Below are positions 47,801-58,584 of a stretch of DNA of 64,000 nt, one piece after another. The notes below the pieces were generated by a model. That model saw only the letters and a list, made by a program, of their open reading frames with translations. It was not told the DNA's origin and searched no databases. Source of the DNA: Carallia brachiata (taxonomy: Eukaryota > Streptophyta > Magnoliopsida > Malpighiales > Rhizophoraceae); the NCBI GenBank assembly GCA_021464245.1, contig JADCRB010000098.1, forward strand, positions 372,001 through 436,000. The letters are read 5' to 3'. Each line of letters begins with the position of its first letter. Positions within the stretch are counted from its first letter, which is position 1. The position numbers and the translations under genes were made by a program.

Positions 47801-48740
47801 GTAATTTGTGCATTTTGGAGTCTTTTTGATTTTGCATCCCCTTATGGATAAAATGCTAATTTTATTGTGTATTTCAAAATCATTACAGCTGGCTTCCTCA
47901 TGTTATTACAGGTTATAAGCCTGATGGAACAACTGCTTAATCAATGGCTGGAAGCAGGTAAATCCTCTCAACTAAGCTAGATTAAATTAAGAATTGATCA
48001 GCTAAAGAGACATTTGAACAGTATTTAAAGGCCCTAAATATCAAAGTTGAAAATATTCCCCTGCGCTTGCAACCAGATGGAATCTGAGTTTCCCTTTACA
48101 AAAGCCCAAACTTCTGAGTTTTTCTTTGTTTTTATTCTGCCAGAAACATGTTTATCCACTTGCCTATGTTTCCTCTGCAGGATGACTATCTCCTTCTCAT
48201 GCTTTAGTAAAACAAAAAAGAAAAACCATGATTAGCGGCAACAAGAATCTTTCAAGAAAGCAAAGAAAATTTCCTTAAAAAAAAAAAGCAGAAGAAAAAA
48301 AAGGTTGTCTATAAATTGTCGAACCAGTAAATGGCTACTTAGTAGTTAGTTTCATCAAAGTTGACTCCTAGAAGCCTTTTTGAACCAGGAATCGATTACT
48401 TTATTTCAGGGCTTGTTGGGAATTGAGCATATTATTAGCAGTCGTTTAGTTGGATTACCATTAATTTTATATCCTATAGGCAATGGTTGCAGCATTTCCC
48501 TGCTCTGTTATCATAACTAATCCATTTTGAATGTGTGCCTTGGGTTCTTTACGCTTGAATGTGTCTTTTTAATTGTTGTACAAAGAATGAAAAATATGAT
48601 GTTTGTGTTTTCTGGAGCAACACCAAGAGAAAAGCATTTTCTCTCTCTGTTGCAGGACTATTACAATCTAATTTCTTGAGTCAAAACACCTGAAATGCGA
48701 CAAAAAGAAAGTTGCAGAAACTGGGTATGTTCATAGCAAA
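44870..48740 (+). pseudogene. decayed exon array, unit 2
   Basis: This is the second copy of the array. Pairs in order (unit 1 versus 2) are: MCMKSEVLSLS (41960) versus ICIKREVIYHL (44875); CATATTATTCAGTTCACT (42204) versus CATATTATTCAGCTCACT (45074); VDIKEGILISGEAQY versus VDFKGAITNPGEPQY (45170); TTTGTGCATTTTGGAGTCTTTTT (split in text: TTTGTGCATT / TTGGAGTC) at 43443 versus 47805; GGCTTCCTC (43576) versus 47893; QDYYDFIS (44207) versus QDYYNLIS followed by a stop (48655). The segment ending TGTTGAATCACAGGTAT (47388) is itself copied at about 47630. In-frame stops, for example after QDYYNLIS, mark it as decayed. Confidence 0.5.
46130..46500 (+). repeat. tandem repeat, about 190-base unit
   Basis: Two direct copies start at about 46130 and 46328. 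Shared landmarks are CTTCACTTACTTATTTCTTC/ATGAGTGTCACAT, then TTCATTAGAGT, AATAGTTGGTAG, TTGGAAATTTT and AGTCTTG. It lies in an intron-like part of unit 2 and has no coding potential. Confidence 0.75.
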
Positions 48741-50173
48741 CGTGAAGAAAGGGGGTGCTTTTCTTGCCGTCTGCCGAGGTAATCAGCTCACATTTTATTA
48801 ATGATCCTCAAGACTTCATACGGTACACCTAATTGCTTCTGTTGATTGCTAGTTGTGAATGTCAAGATTGCAGTTTGGTTCTTTACATGCTACATGGAAT
48901 GATGAGGTTTTTTTTTTGTGAACACTCATGTTGCATAAGAGCCATAGCGCACCAAGTTACAGAGACAAAAGGTAGGTGAAGAGATATGCTTGGGGTTGGA
49001 TAAACCAAAGGGCTTTCTTATCCATTAGTACTGCTGGTTTAGTAGATTGGGCTGATTGCTTATTGTAACCCGGTATATCGATCTGCAATACAGGCATCAA
49101 GAGAAACTGGAAGTGAAAATATCAACCATAAGATTTTTACAATTATATTTCAAATCAATAGCAAGTCCACTGAACATTTGTTGTGGTGTTGTTAATAGGG
49201 TAGAAGGTTACAATTTAGAACTGTTGGGAATAATCTGTGCCATTTTATAATTACTAACCAGTTTGCACCTTTACATAGCATAAATATTTTATTCCTTGTC
49301 TTTTCTTGGGAGGTCTTAGAAGGAATCTACTTTTTTATGATAACCTTTGAGTGGTTGAGTTGAGATTTTGATTTCAGAGTATGATTCATAATAGGCAGTC
49401 AATCTGAAATCTCTCAGCAGAATAATTAATATTCATTATTCTAGTTGGGCTAAAAGATAAATATGGCATGTACTGAAACATCCAAAATTTATAGGCGGGG
49501 AATGCTGTCACCAGGCCTTCCAAGCTCTGGATCAGGCTGGCTGCTGCAGCCTGCAGGTAAGCCCAGTCATTATCTCAATATAGTTAACATCCTTCTTTAC
49601 AGGTGTGACTCTGAGCATGGGTGTGCATGCCAGAACTAAAGGTTGGTGTTTCTATTTTCTTGTCCATTGCTCCCCCAATTTCCAGTTTCCACCACCTTAC
49701 TGTAAGTAGTTATGTTTGTGGATCCAAATGTGGTCAGGCATGAGTCTTTATTTTAGTTAATATAATTGTTGTCTTGTTAAAATGACTTATCTTAATTAAC
49801 TTGTTTATAAGGTCACAACTTATATTTCATTCCCTTTATATTCCCCACCGACTTGGGATTCAACAATTTTATAGCCGGCAGTTCTTTACTTCCCTCTTTC
49901 TTGTTTTGAAAAAGCCTCTTTAAATGCATTCACGTCTCTGCTCCTCTTTTATGAACTTTTTTTTTTTCAAAAGCCTCTTTAAATGCATTCACGTCTCTGC
50001 TCCTCTTTTATGAACTTTTTTTTTTTTTTAAAAGCCTCTTTAAGTGCATTCGTGCCACCAAGTATGAAAGCAGCCATTCAGTGGAGGCCAGCTCAAAGAC
50101 TTTGCTTAGTATAATAAACTAGATCACGACACTAGACAACTATTTCTAGGTAGAATTGTTTGTGCACCCCTGA
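48741..50173. other. spacer between exon array and ankyrin cluster
   Basis: There is no gene. Mixed-composition DNA with a short tandem repeat at 49909-50053. A splice-like GGCTGCTGCAGCCTGCAG near 49540 has no coding partner that I can find. Confidence 0.4.
49909..50053 (+). repeat. 60-base tandem repeat, 2.4 copies
   Basis: The unit AAAAGCCTCTTTAAATGCA through TTTTATGAAC plus a T run starts at about 49909, 49969 and 50031. The first two copies are identical apart from T-run length. The third is cut off after GTGCATTCGTG. Confidence 0.92.
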
Positions 50174-52015
50174 TTTAGTTCAATGTTGTTTAACTTTGAC
50201 ATCAAAATTTTCTTGGAATTCATGTTGGATGTTGAACATGGCGGGCTCTTGTTCTATTGGGGTATTTTTTATTCAGCATGGAATTTTTTGCACAAAGAAG
50301 GAGAAGAATAGTCCTCTGAGAATTATCTATTGCACTTTCTCCCAACACCTTTACATTTCATTGAGCAAAACATAACGAAGCAGATGGGCAGAGGATCGTC
50401 GTATTGTAAGTCCGTGTCCTTAGGCAGTGTTAGTTTATACTCGTCAGTCTCCCTAAAACTTAAATTAGCACAAAGTGTCACCAGACTGTTCTGTTAGAAA
50501 AAATTATTGATAGCACACAAAGTCCAGTCTAAGTAGTCAGGAAATGTTTGATAGATGGCATAATGTATAATAGTATAAAATATGATAATGCTAGTATTGT
50601 CTCATTATAATTCATGTTTAATAAATTATTTAGATACAAGATAGTATGAGATTGTTATCTCATGTTTAAGAGCTAGTACATATATTTATATAAGTTAGAC
50701 TATCCCATTATATGAATTAAACTTATTTCTAAAAATATCTTTGTATAAAAAGAAATCATAACATTAGTAAAAAAATTTTCTTTTATTATTACTCCTGTCA
50801 CTGCTCATGACCACTACCATCATCGCCGTTGGCTTCCCTCTCTCTTATCACTCTCCCTCTCTCTCCAATTTTGTAAATATATATTTGTTCAATTAAGAGT
50901 TGCTTGTTTCTTTTTCCGGAAAAAAAAAAAAGAACCCGTTCCTTTACCCATTTTCTATGCCCGATACCGACAGCACCTAGACGACTTGACTCTGTTACCC
51001 TACCCCCTCTTTTTTAGTTACAAAGTTTCGTAGGCCAATATTAAGAAACCTCCTTTTACTTTTCCAGTGACTTTAAGGCATACTAGTGAATAGGCGTAAC
51101 TAATATTTTATTTGAAAAGAAAAGGTTCTGATTTGCAGGTAGAACTTTGAAGACAAAGTATATATTCAATCTTATTCAAGTGATAATTTTGTTTCGAAGA
51201 CAATAGAAATAGAGGCCTATCTCATTTAATCTCATTTAATTATAATTATTAATTATTATGTATGAAAATATTTAAAAATTGTAACTAACAATTATTATAA
51301 TTATAAATTTGTGAGTTCATGCCTTATTTTCAATTTCCATACCTTAAATAATAATTTGTTTTTGTCAATATAAAATTGTTTAGTTATAAGTTGCACATTT
51401 TTATACCAAAAAAAAAAAATGTGTTAGAGTTGACTCTGTTTTTTCTTTTTATATTGTGGACCCAAACACATAGACAAAGGATTTTCTTGGTACATGGACC
51501 AAACAAGTAAAAGACTTTATTTCTCAAAATTACAATTTTAAGTTTAACAAATGTTACCTAAATCGTAAATTTAAAATCTAAAATTCTATATCCTAAACAC
51601 TAATGCTATATTTGGTATACGAAAGAAAATTAAGAGGAAAGAATAAGTATAATTATTACTATTTATTTTTTTTTTCACTTTTTTTTCTCTTCCCTTTTTA
51701 CACCACTCTAAATAATTTTATTTTCTTTCCACTTTTTCTCTTATAAATTACTATTTATATTTTCTTTCACCATACTTTCTTTCTCTCACCTTTTTCTATC
51801 ACTCCTAAAAACTTTATTTCCTCCCCACTTTTTCTCTCACAAATTACTATTCATCTTTTCTTTCACCTACTTTCTTTCTCTCAACTTTCTCTACCACTCC
51901 AAACAATTTTATTTTTTCTTCACTTTCCTTCTCTTTCTCCTCCTTTCCCCTCATTTTTCCTCGTTTCTTCGCACTTTAAACACACTTTAAAACTTAAGAG
52001 TTTTTTTTCAAACAA
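50174..52015. repeat. segmental duplication, copy 1 (upstream of ankyrin gene)
   Basis: From TTTAGTTCAATGTTG at 50174 the sequence matches 62005 onward base for base with scattered changes. Shared landmarks are GGATGTTGAACATGGC, CATCATCGCCGTTGGCTTCC, CCCGATACCGACAGCACC, GTTCTGATTTGCAGGTAG and TTTTATTAATAAAATAAT (52020). Copy 1 holds an extra 384-base insert (51604-51987) and lacks the insert found in copy 2. No gene is encoded. Confidence 0.93.
51604..51987. mobile_element. Tourist-like MITE with TAA target duplication
   Basis: The block is present in duplication copy 1 and absent from copy 2, whose uninterrupted site reads CACTAAAACTT (about 63930). Here it reads CAC-TAA, then the element, then TAA-AACTT, so a 3-bp TAA was duplicated, as for PIF/Harbinger-type elements. 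The ends are imperfect inverted repeats (TATTTGGTATACGAAAG versus the reverse of CTTCGCACTTTAAACA). Inside are three diverged direct repeats of about 105 bases, each with CACTTTTTCTC and AAATTACTAT. Non-coding. Confidence 0.8.
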
Positions 52016-52097
52016 ATTGTTTTATTAATAAAATAATATAACTATATCATATCGGTACCTTTATTGCTTTTTATTAGTCATAGGGGATATGCATTTA

Positions 52098-52575
52098 TTT
52101 AGTTCTAAACTTTTAAGTTTTTTTTCATTTAAGTTTTAAACTTTTTTGAGATTTTATTTCAATCCTAAACCTTTTGATTTTGCTCCAAATCAGTCTTTCC
52201 GTTAATCAAACCGTTAAAAATTACTGTTGACTAACAAAATTTTTTTTAGAAATGTAAAATATATTATTTAAATATTTTTTTGTTATTAAATGCTTTTATT
52301 TTACTCTCAAATAGTAACATGTAAGTTGAGATTTTAAATTTTTTATTTTTTATTTTATTTTTTTAAATTATACAACGTATTTCTGTTAACTGGTGAATTG
52401 AAATAGTATATTTTACCTTTTTAAAATAATTTTCCTTAGTCAATGTTAATTTTTAACGGTTTGACTAACAGAATGACTGATTTAAAGTAAAATTAAAAGG
52501 TTTAAAAATGAAATAAAATTTTAAAAAAATTTAACATTTAAATGAAAAAAATCTAAAAATTTAAAACTAAATAAA
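52098..52575. mobile_element. foldback MITE, family 4 (copy 2) upstream of ankyrin gene
   Basis: Arms AAATCAGTCTTTCCGTTAAT (52187) and TTGACTAACAGAATGACTGA (52462) are inverted partners, and the outer ends CATTTATTTAGTT/AACTAAATAAATG also pair. The loop matches that of copy 1 (18702-19170) but reversed (GTTAACTGGTGAATTGAAAT here). It ends 140 bases before the ankyrin start codon, so the proximal promoter must lie partly inside it. Confidence 0.85.
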
Positions 52576-52715
52576 TGTATATCGGATGGAGAGTTTCCTA
52601 GACCTATCAAGGGACTCCGCTTTGCTTTTTCCAGTGACTTCTGAATCGTGATGTTTCTTCTGTAGTCTCGTTCGAAAGAAGCTCTCCTTATCTCTCATTC
52701 TCCTCTGGACTTGCT
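52576..52715 (+). promoter_or_regulatory. proximal promoter/leader of the ankyrin gene
   Basis: Only 140 bases separate the MITE from the start codon. The leader is pyrimidine-rich (CTCCTTATCTCTCATTCTCC at 52682). No TATA box lies in this short stretch, which implies either a longer leader that includes MITE sequence or a TATA element inside the MITE. Confidence 0.4.
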
Positions 52716-55249
52716 ATGGCACAGCAATTGTTAGAAGCAGCAAGATTAGGTGATGTTGAGGCTTTGGAATCTATGCTTGGAGATGACCCGCTGATCCTGG
52801 AAAGGGTTGCTTTACTACCCTTTGCAGAGACCCCGTTGCACATCGCTTCACTTGCTGGGAAGACCCAATTTGTGGAGAAGATTATAAGTTTGAAGCCCAG
52901 CTTCGCACAGGATCTGAACCAAGATGGTCTTAGTGCATTGCACATTTCTTCTGCGTTGGGACACATTGAGATCGTGCGTCTACTACTGACACTCAGTCCA
53001 GATCTGTGTCTTGTCAAAGACAATAACGGAAGAACGAGCCTCCATCAAGCAGCCATCAGAGGGAAGACTGATGTCATGGAAGAGTTGCTTTCCAAGTGCC
53101 CCCAGGCTCTGAAAGAACTCACTGCTGAGAACGACACGGCTTTTCATTTGTCTGTGAAGAATCGCCAGTATGAAGCGCTCAGGACCTTGGTTGACAGGCT
53201 CGGCGATGACAAAGACCTTATAAATGCTAAGAACAACGATGACCTTTCTATATTTCAGTTGGCCAAGGCCACAGGTCAATTGCAGGTAAGCACAGAAAAA
53301 AAAGAAAAAAGTTGCGTTTTAGCCTTAATCAGTGTAATCCTATTTGATTGTACCAAAAAAAAAAAAAAAAAAAAGCTGTAATCCGATTCGAAGGTCAAAG
53401 GTCTTGATATCTTGAATTAATTCGGAAAAAGTTCTTGGCCAGATGTTTTTGGCATATGAATTGGTTATATTGTAACTGGAAGGATTTTTTTTGTAACCGC
53501 GATAATAAAATATGTAACAAAAAAATATAAATATTTTTTTTGATTCATAATTTATATTGACGGTTACAAAAAGTTTAGTTGTAGTTGCAATATGACTAGA
53601 GTATGACAATTTTTTTAGTATGCCATGTAATGATTCCCGAATTAATTAGCCCCTCAGTAAAAACACAGGAGTAACTTTCAGACCCTCAGACATTGCATGC
53701 TCAAGGTCTTGATATATTGAATTAATTGTTAATGATGTTAGGCATCAATTATTCACTAACACTGTTTGGTTGACTATCCGTGCACGTCTTACACAGTACT
53801 TGGATACAATCTTAAAAAAAAATAAAAAAAAAGAAAGTGAGAGAAAAAAATATTTTTGATTATTTCTTATATTTAGAAAAATATGATAAGAGAGAAGAAA
53901 TTTAAAAATTTTTTATTTAAGAAAGGGTGAAAAGTAAGGAAGGGTGGAAAGTGAGGAAGAGGAAGTAATATATATAAGAATTCTAATTTTACTTTTTTTT
54001 TAAAAAAATATTATATATAATATGAAAAATATTTGATTTGTAAATTATATATGAACTATTTATAGAAATCTAGTTTAATAAGTTTATAAAAATTTTACAA
54101 GTTTTATTAAAAATTTTAATAAAATTTTAAAGACTATAGAGTTTATTTTTTTTTTAAGTAAAATTGTAAGTATTAATATATAGTGAAGGTAATTTAGTCT
54201 TCTAATAAAAAAATAAAAGAATAAATAATTTTTTTCTCACTTTCCTTTACTCTTTCTCATTTTTTTTCTTCTCAAAAATATTTGTAGAATATGAGTACTT
54301 ACCTTTGTTTCCTTCTGTTTTTCGCCCTCTCTCCCATCCTTTTCCCCTAATAGAAAAGTTTAGCATATAGAGAATTTTATGCAGTAAATATACATATTTA
54401 ATAAAATAATAATATTTATATACCGTTTTAGAAAAAAATTATTTTTTTAAATTTTTTTTATATAATATCTATATTTTATATTTTAAAATAATATTTATCT
54501 AAATTTAAATTTTAATTTTTTTTAAAAAAATAAAAAAATAATATTTTATTTCAGCAGGGCCCTTCCCCTAAGCACAATGTAACATAATCTCGTGCAGTTA
54601 CTCTTGAGACTTAGCTTTAAACAGCATCTGGCTGTCATGGCAGGTACTAGATTTGTTGGACGAAATTGGCAGAGGACTGGAGGCAGTACCAGCTGCTGCT
54701 GCTGCAAACGAAAATAGACGGCAGTCGAGAATTCCACCAAGTGGCCGGTGGCCAATACGTGAAGTCCTAGCTGACGGGTTCAAGTCATCATATGACGACC
54801 AGTCCATGCTAATCGTTGCCGTTCTCATTTGCACATTGACTTTCCAATCATTGGTAAGCCCACCTGCAACCCTTTGGAAAGAAAACATGAAACTGGATTA
54901 TAAGTGCGTGTTTAAAGTTTTCGGCGAGAAGTTTCGTCCATTTAAATACAGTCCGTGCCCGTCCTTCAACTTCATTCTCTTCCTGAGTTTCAACACAAGT
55001 GGCTTCTTCTGCTCTTTTTTGGTTCTCATTCTTTTCAAGAAGGGATTCGTCGGTCAAATTCTAATCGCACAATCGATTGGTTCGCTCCTCCCATGCTACG
55101 CGAGCCTTATATTTGCCATATCGCCGGATTTGACTTCGATTACTTTAGTTTGCGTAGCAATGATCCTGAGCTCTCTTCCTGCTTCATTTTATCTATTGGC
55201 TAAGTTTCCATTCAAATCCATTGATGATCGAACCCGAGAATCTAGCTAG
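52716..55249 (+). CDS. ankyrin-repeat membrane protein, BDA1/PGG class
   Basis: Two exons, 52716-53285 and 54644-55249, joined in phase 0; 391 residues. The N-terminal 190 residues hold four to five ankyrin repeats (ETPLHIASLAGK 38-49, GLSALHISSALGH 71-83, GRTSLHQAAIRGK 105-117, DTAFHLSVKNRQ 140-151). The second exon encodes a charged linker and the C-terminal PGG-type membrane domain with four helices: SMLIVAVLICTLTFQSL, FILFLSFNTSGFFCSFLVL, LIAQSIGSLLPCYASLIF and ITLVCVAMILSSLPASFY. The usual PPGG motif after helix 1 is replaced by PPATLW. Length and layout match plant BDA1-like proteins; BDA1 acts in immune signalling with the receptor-like protein SNC2. The substrate or partner here is unknown. 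The 1.36 kb intron is A/T-rich, and a truncated paralogue lies at 58898-59618. Confidence 0.9.
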
Positions 55250-55520
55250 CTTTAGCGGACCAGCACAAAAAATTGATGGATCTTCAAGTGGCACCCAGTT
55301 AGACTCAAGTGAAGACCATTCCATCCACTGCAGAGTTGGTTTGCGATGTCGTTTTTGCCTTTTTCTTCTTGTCATAGGTGTTGCTTGTAAGTTTCTTGTC
55401 ATCAATTATTCTCCTTGATAAGTAAGATGGCATTTGCGTGTGATATTACCGCCGGGTACTGGCAAGGTTTATTCTGATGAAACTATTAGCAAGCAGTTAA
55501 ACTATTGTCCAAAAAAAAAA
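55250..55520 (+). other. 3' region of the ankyrin gene, shared with the pseudogene copy
   Basis: After the stop codon the sequence stays similar to the region behind the truncated copy (59480-59720), including TCAAGTGAAGACCATTCCA, GTCATCAATTATTCTC and ATTACCGCCGG. In the +1 frame relative to exon 2 this region encodes GSSSGTQLDSSEDHS and, later, LVINYS. It is either 3' UTR kept by recent duplication or an old C-terminus lost by a frame change. Confidence 0.5.
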
Positions 55521-55914
55521 AAAAAAAAAGCGGAAAAAGTTCTGAGCTGCATTGTGCAGCCATACGCGGGGAGAAAGGGCAACCTATACCTAATAAAATG
55601 TTATCACATTAATAATTTATGTAAGAATTATTTTTTAGGAAATTGTTTTAAGTTAAAAAATTTTATTTTTTTAAAGTGTATTATGTGAGATTTTTTTTTT
55701 AATTTTGTAGTAATACTCATTTAGTTTTAATTTTAATTTTAATTTTAATTTTAATTTTTTTATATTTTATGAATATAATTATACTAAATTAAAACTGATT
55801 ACATTTTGTTAGAATATGGTACAAATGAGCGCGTAAAACCAAGCTAAAAAATATATATATCTCAATGCAAATGACCATGAGAAATATATTTACTTTGAAA
55901 ACATGTTACTGTTT

Positions 55915-56105
55915 TGGATGTTTTTGTTTTAGGTAGTGTCTTCATTAAAATTATAATTGATATTTTTAAAATAAATATTGATATTTTTAAAATACATGTT
56001 ATTTTTTTTATTTTAAAAATTATTAATTTTATTTTAAAAATATCAATTATAATTTTAACTGAACTATCATTTAAAATAAAAATATCTGAAATATATATTA
56101 TTGCT
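55915..56105. repeat. foldback element, family 2
   Basis: Arms AATTGATATTTTTAAAATA (55956) and TTTTAAAAATATCAATTATA (56032) are inverted copies. The equivalent region near 59750, behind the pseudogene copy, lacks this block, so it inserted after that duplication. Confidence 0.6.
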
Positions 56106-56924
56106 CGTTTACTTTTCCTAGCAACTACAAAAGTTGCGTCACCATTTTCAATAAACTTTTTTTTTTTTGACCGACATTGTCAATAAACTTGGTAATTAAC
56201 TATAGACATAGCCGTATATAAGTTTGGAAGGCATAGCTGTAAACATGAAAAAAAAATTCAAAAGTTAATTACCAATCTTTGAACAAGAAAAAATGAAAAA
56301 AAAAAAAAAAAGGAAGAGAAGACTCAATGTCAGTGCCAACCCCCGAAAAAACAAAATACCATTTCATGAACTATTTATACTTCATGAAATGGCCAGCCAA
56401 TCCCAACAAGAAAGCAAAGAAAACTTGGAAAATTAAGTTTTTTCCTAAAACCTTTTCGATATATTTTTATATTTTGGGCATATGTTTTCTGAACATCATT
56501 AAGGTGAGTTTTCTAAATCAAAAATTTAAAATATATATCGAGAATGTACACAAATTTAATGTAAAAGTATCAGAAATATTTACATAAAGTACGACAATAG
56601 CTTGGTCAGTGTGGCCTATAGCTAATATGGTCAGAATGACCATTCACTAATAAGGCACACAGCTCGTTGAAACAATATCTTCTAATGATTGTACAAATCG
56701 GACAACAACAAAACTTACCTTAAATAACAATCCTAGATAGATTTAGTCCAGTTAAATAAAGCTGCTTAAAGTAGCACAAATCGCAGTTTGATGAATCCGT
56801 GATAGACATCAACTGGTTAAACCTAATGATTGCCTGCAAAACTAACCTACAAGCATTATAACATGACCTAACAACATAATGCACCCATTGCACATTAATA
56901 CACCAAAACCCTTCCCAACCTAAA
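56106..56924. other. intergenic spacer
   Basis: No gene is recognised. An 86-codon Lys/Asn/Phe-rich frame at 56327 is A/T-driven. The part up to about 56215 still resembles the pseudogene flank near 59820 (AATTAACTATAGACA). Confidence 0.4.
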
Positions 56925-57116
56925 CTAAAGTGAATAGAAACCATAAGTGGTGGCAGCGGCAACCCAGACGGCAACACCGATGATGGAACCAAAAACAGTG
57001 ATAGCAGACGACATGGCCATACAGATCTGGCGGCGGTAGGCAGTTGAGTGACAAAGGTGGTGATCGGCAATGATCTCGGTGGCCACTGCAATGGCAATGG
57101 CAATCAGCAGGTGCAT
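56925..57116 (-). CDS. hypothetical small membrane protein or terminal exon
   Basis: A 63-codon minus-strand frame with two hydrophobic segments (LLIAIAIAVATEIIA at the start and AITVFGSIIGVAVWVAAATT near the end) separated by a His/Cys-containing polar loop (DHHLCHSTAYRRQ). It looks protein-like and is less A/T-rich than its surroundings. The frame also stays open upstream to an acceptor-like CAG at 57148, so it could be the last exon of a larger gene whose upstream part I cannot define. A (CT)17 tract follows upstream. I do not recognise the family; it may be a relic. Confidence 0.35.
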   Translation of the reverse strand: MHLLIAIAIAVATEIIADHHLCHSTAYRRQICMAMSSAITVFGSIIGVAVWVAAATTYGFYSL

Positions 57117-57302
57117 GAGGGTTTGGTGGTGATGGAGAGCAAGGCGGCTGTAGCTGGATCAAAAGTGGGGGCAATCAACTACAGCAATGGTGCCGGCAGC
57201 ATAAAAAATGATGGTCGAGAGCTTATGGGCCCAAATCCGGTAGTGGGAAGGCCGTGGGTGACTCCTATGTAAGCAAATCTAAAGAGAAAGAATAAAACAG
57301 AC

Positions 57303-57304
<2 letters not shown>

Positions 57305-57338
<34 letters not shown>
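57305..57338. repeat. (AG)17 microsatellite
   Basis: Seventeen uninterrupted AG units. Read on the minus strand it is a (CT)n tract about 190 bases upstream of the small hypothetical frame. Confidence 0.95.
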
Positions 57339-57339
<1 letters not shown>

Positions 57340-57584
57340 AGGGGACTGTGGAGGTGGGGAAGAGGAACAAGAAACGACAAGAGACAGCCAAAAAGGACAT
57401 CAACAAAGGGAAGATGGGGAGAATGAGAGGAGATGAGAAAAGAGGTTTTCAAGTGAGGGTAGCCAACAATAGTGGCTATAGCCACCGTTGCCAGCGACTG
57501 TTTTGATGGGGGGGTCTCAGAGCTTGTTAGAGAGAGGCTATTTTTATAGAGAAAGGCAACCTCTACTAACTAAACTTAGTTTCG

Positions 57585-58150
57585 TCATAGTACATTTGAT
57601 ATATAGTATAATATAGAATAGTATAAAATATGTTAATATTATCTTATTATATCTCATGTTTGATAAACTATATGAACAAGAAAGTATGTAATTGCTATCT
57701 CATGTTTATGAGCAAGTGCTATCATATTTCTTATGGGCTAAACTATCCTATGACATGAACTAAGCTTATTACTAACGCCTGTTAGTTCAAATGGCGAGAA
57801 ACTTGATTCCCTTAAGTAAAGTCTCGAGTTCGAGTCTTGTATATGAAAAAAAATAAGCGCTGGAAGAGCTTTACTCCCTTTAATGAGTCCAACCGGCTTG
57901 AACTGGATTAGTCGGGACTCAATAAACTTCCCAATACCAGAGTTTCAGACCCAAAAAAATGAACTAAGCTTATTTACAAAAATATTTTTTATATAGAAAG
58001 AAATAAGTTCTAACATTAGTCAAAACAAAAAAAAAAACTCTTCGCTCATCATTACTCTTGTCATTGCTTACGACCACCACCACCACCATCATCATCGCCC
58101 TTCTTTCTCTCTCTTCCTCTCTCTCTCCAAAGTCTCTCATTCTCACTGCC
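57585..58150. repeat. third, diverged copy of the 50.55/62.38 kb module
   Basis: The order of motifs matches 50550-50880 and 62380-62710: ATAGTATAAAATATG, TCATGTTTGATAAA, CTATCTCATGTTTATGAGC, AAACTATCCTATGA, GAACTAAGCTTATT, TTCTAACATTAGT, ATTACTCTTGTCATTGC, ACCACCATCATCATCGCC and CTCTCTCTCCAA. It is more diverged than the other two and is split by a SINE at 57771-57958. This module is therefore a repeat in its own right and not only part of the segmental duplication. Confidence 0.75.
57771..57958 (+). mobile_element. tRNA-derived SINE with 16-bp target duplication
   Basis: The 188-base insert is flanked by perfect direct repeats ATGAACTAAGCTTATT at 57755-57770 and 57959-57974. Inside are an A-box-like GTTAGTTCAAATGGC (57780), a B box GAGTTCGAGTC (57827) and a terminal A run. 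Related copies without the insert (50730, 62545) have the uninterrupted ATGAATTAAACTTATTTC-type site. Confidence 0.9.
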
Positions 58151-58584
58151 TCTTTCAATTTTGATACTTAGTTTATATAATTTAGACATATTTTAATAGC
58201 CATTAAAAATTTATTTAATAAGTGTTTAGTATAATTAACGAAAATTTAAATAATTCATAAAGACTATAAAATGATTTATAACTAAAAGAAGATGATTTTA
58301 ATATTTAATTTTAGTTATTTGTTATACTATACTATCTAGTTATTATATATATTGTTAATTGTTATCCAAATATATAATATAAAATAGTTTTATACCCTAT
58401 ATTATATATCCAACCTATGTTTCAAACCCATCCTTAGTCTTTCTCAGAAATGAAAAATTCAAAAATTAAAAAAAAAAAAAAAATCTCAGCGCCACTTCCC
58501 TAAACAAAACCGTTCTACAATGTAGCCCCCCGGGAAAACCCTGCGCCACATCAGGCGGACAGTGCTTTTTATGTTTGAGCATTT

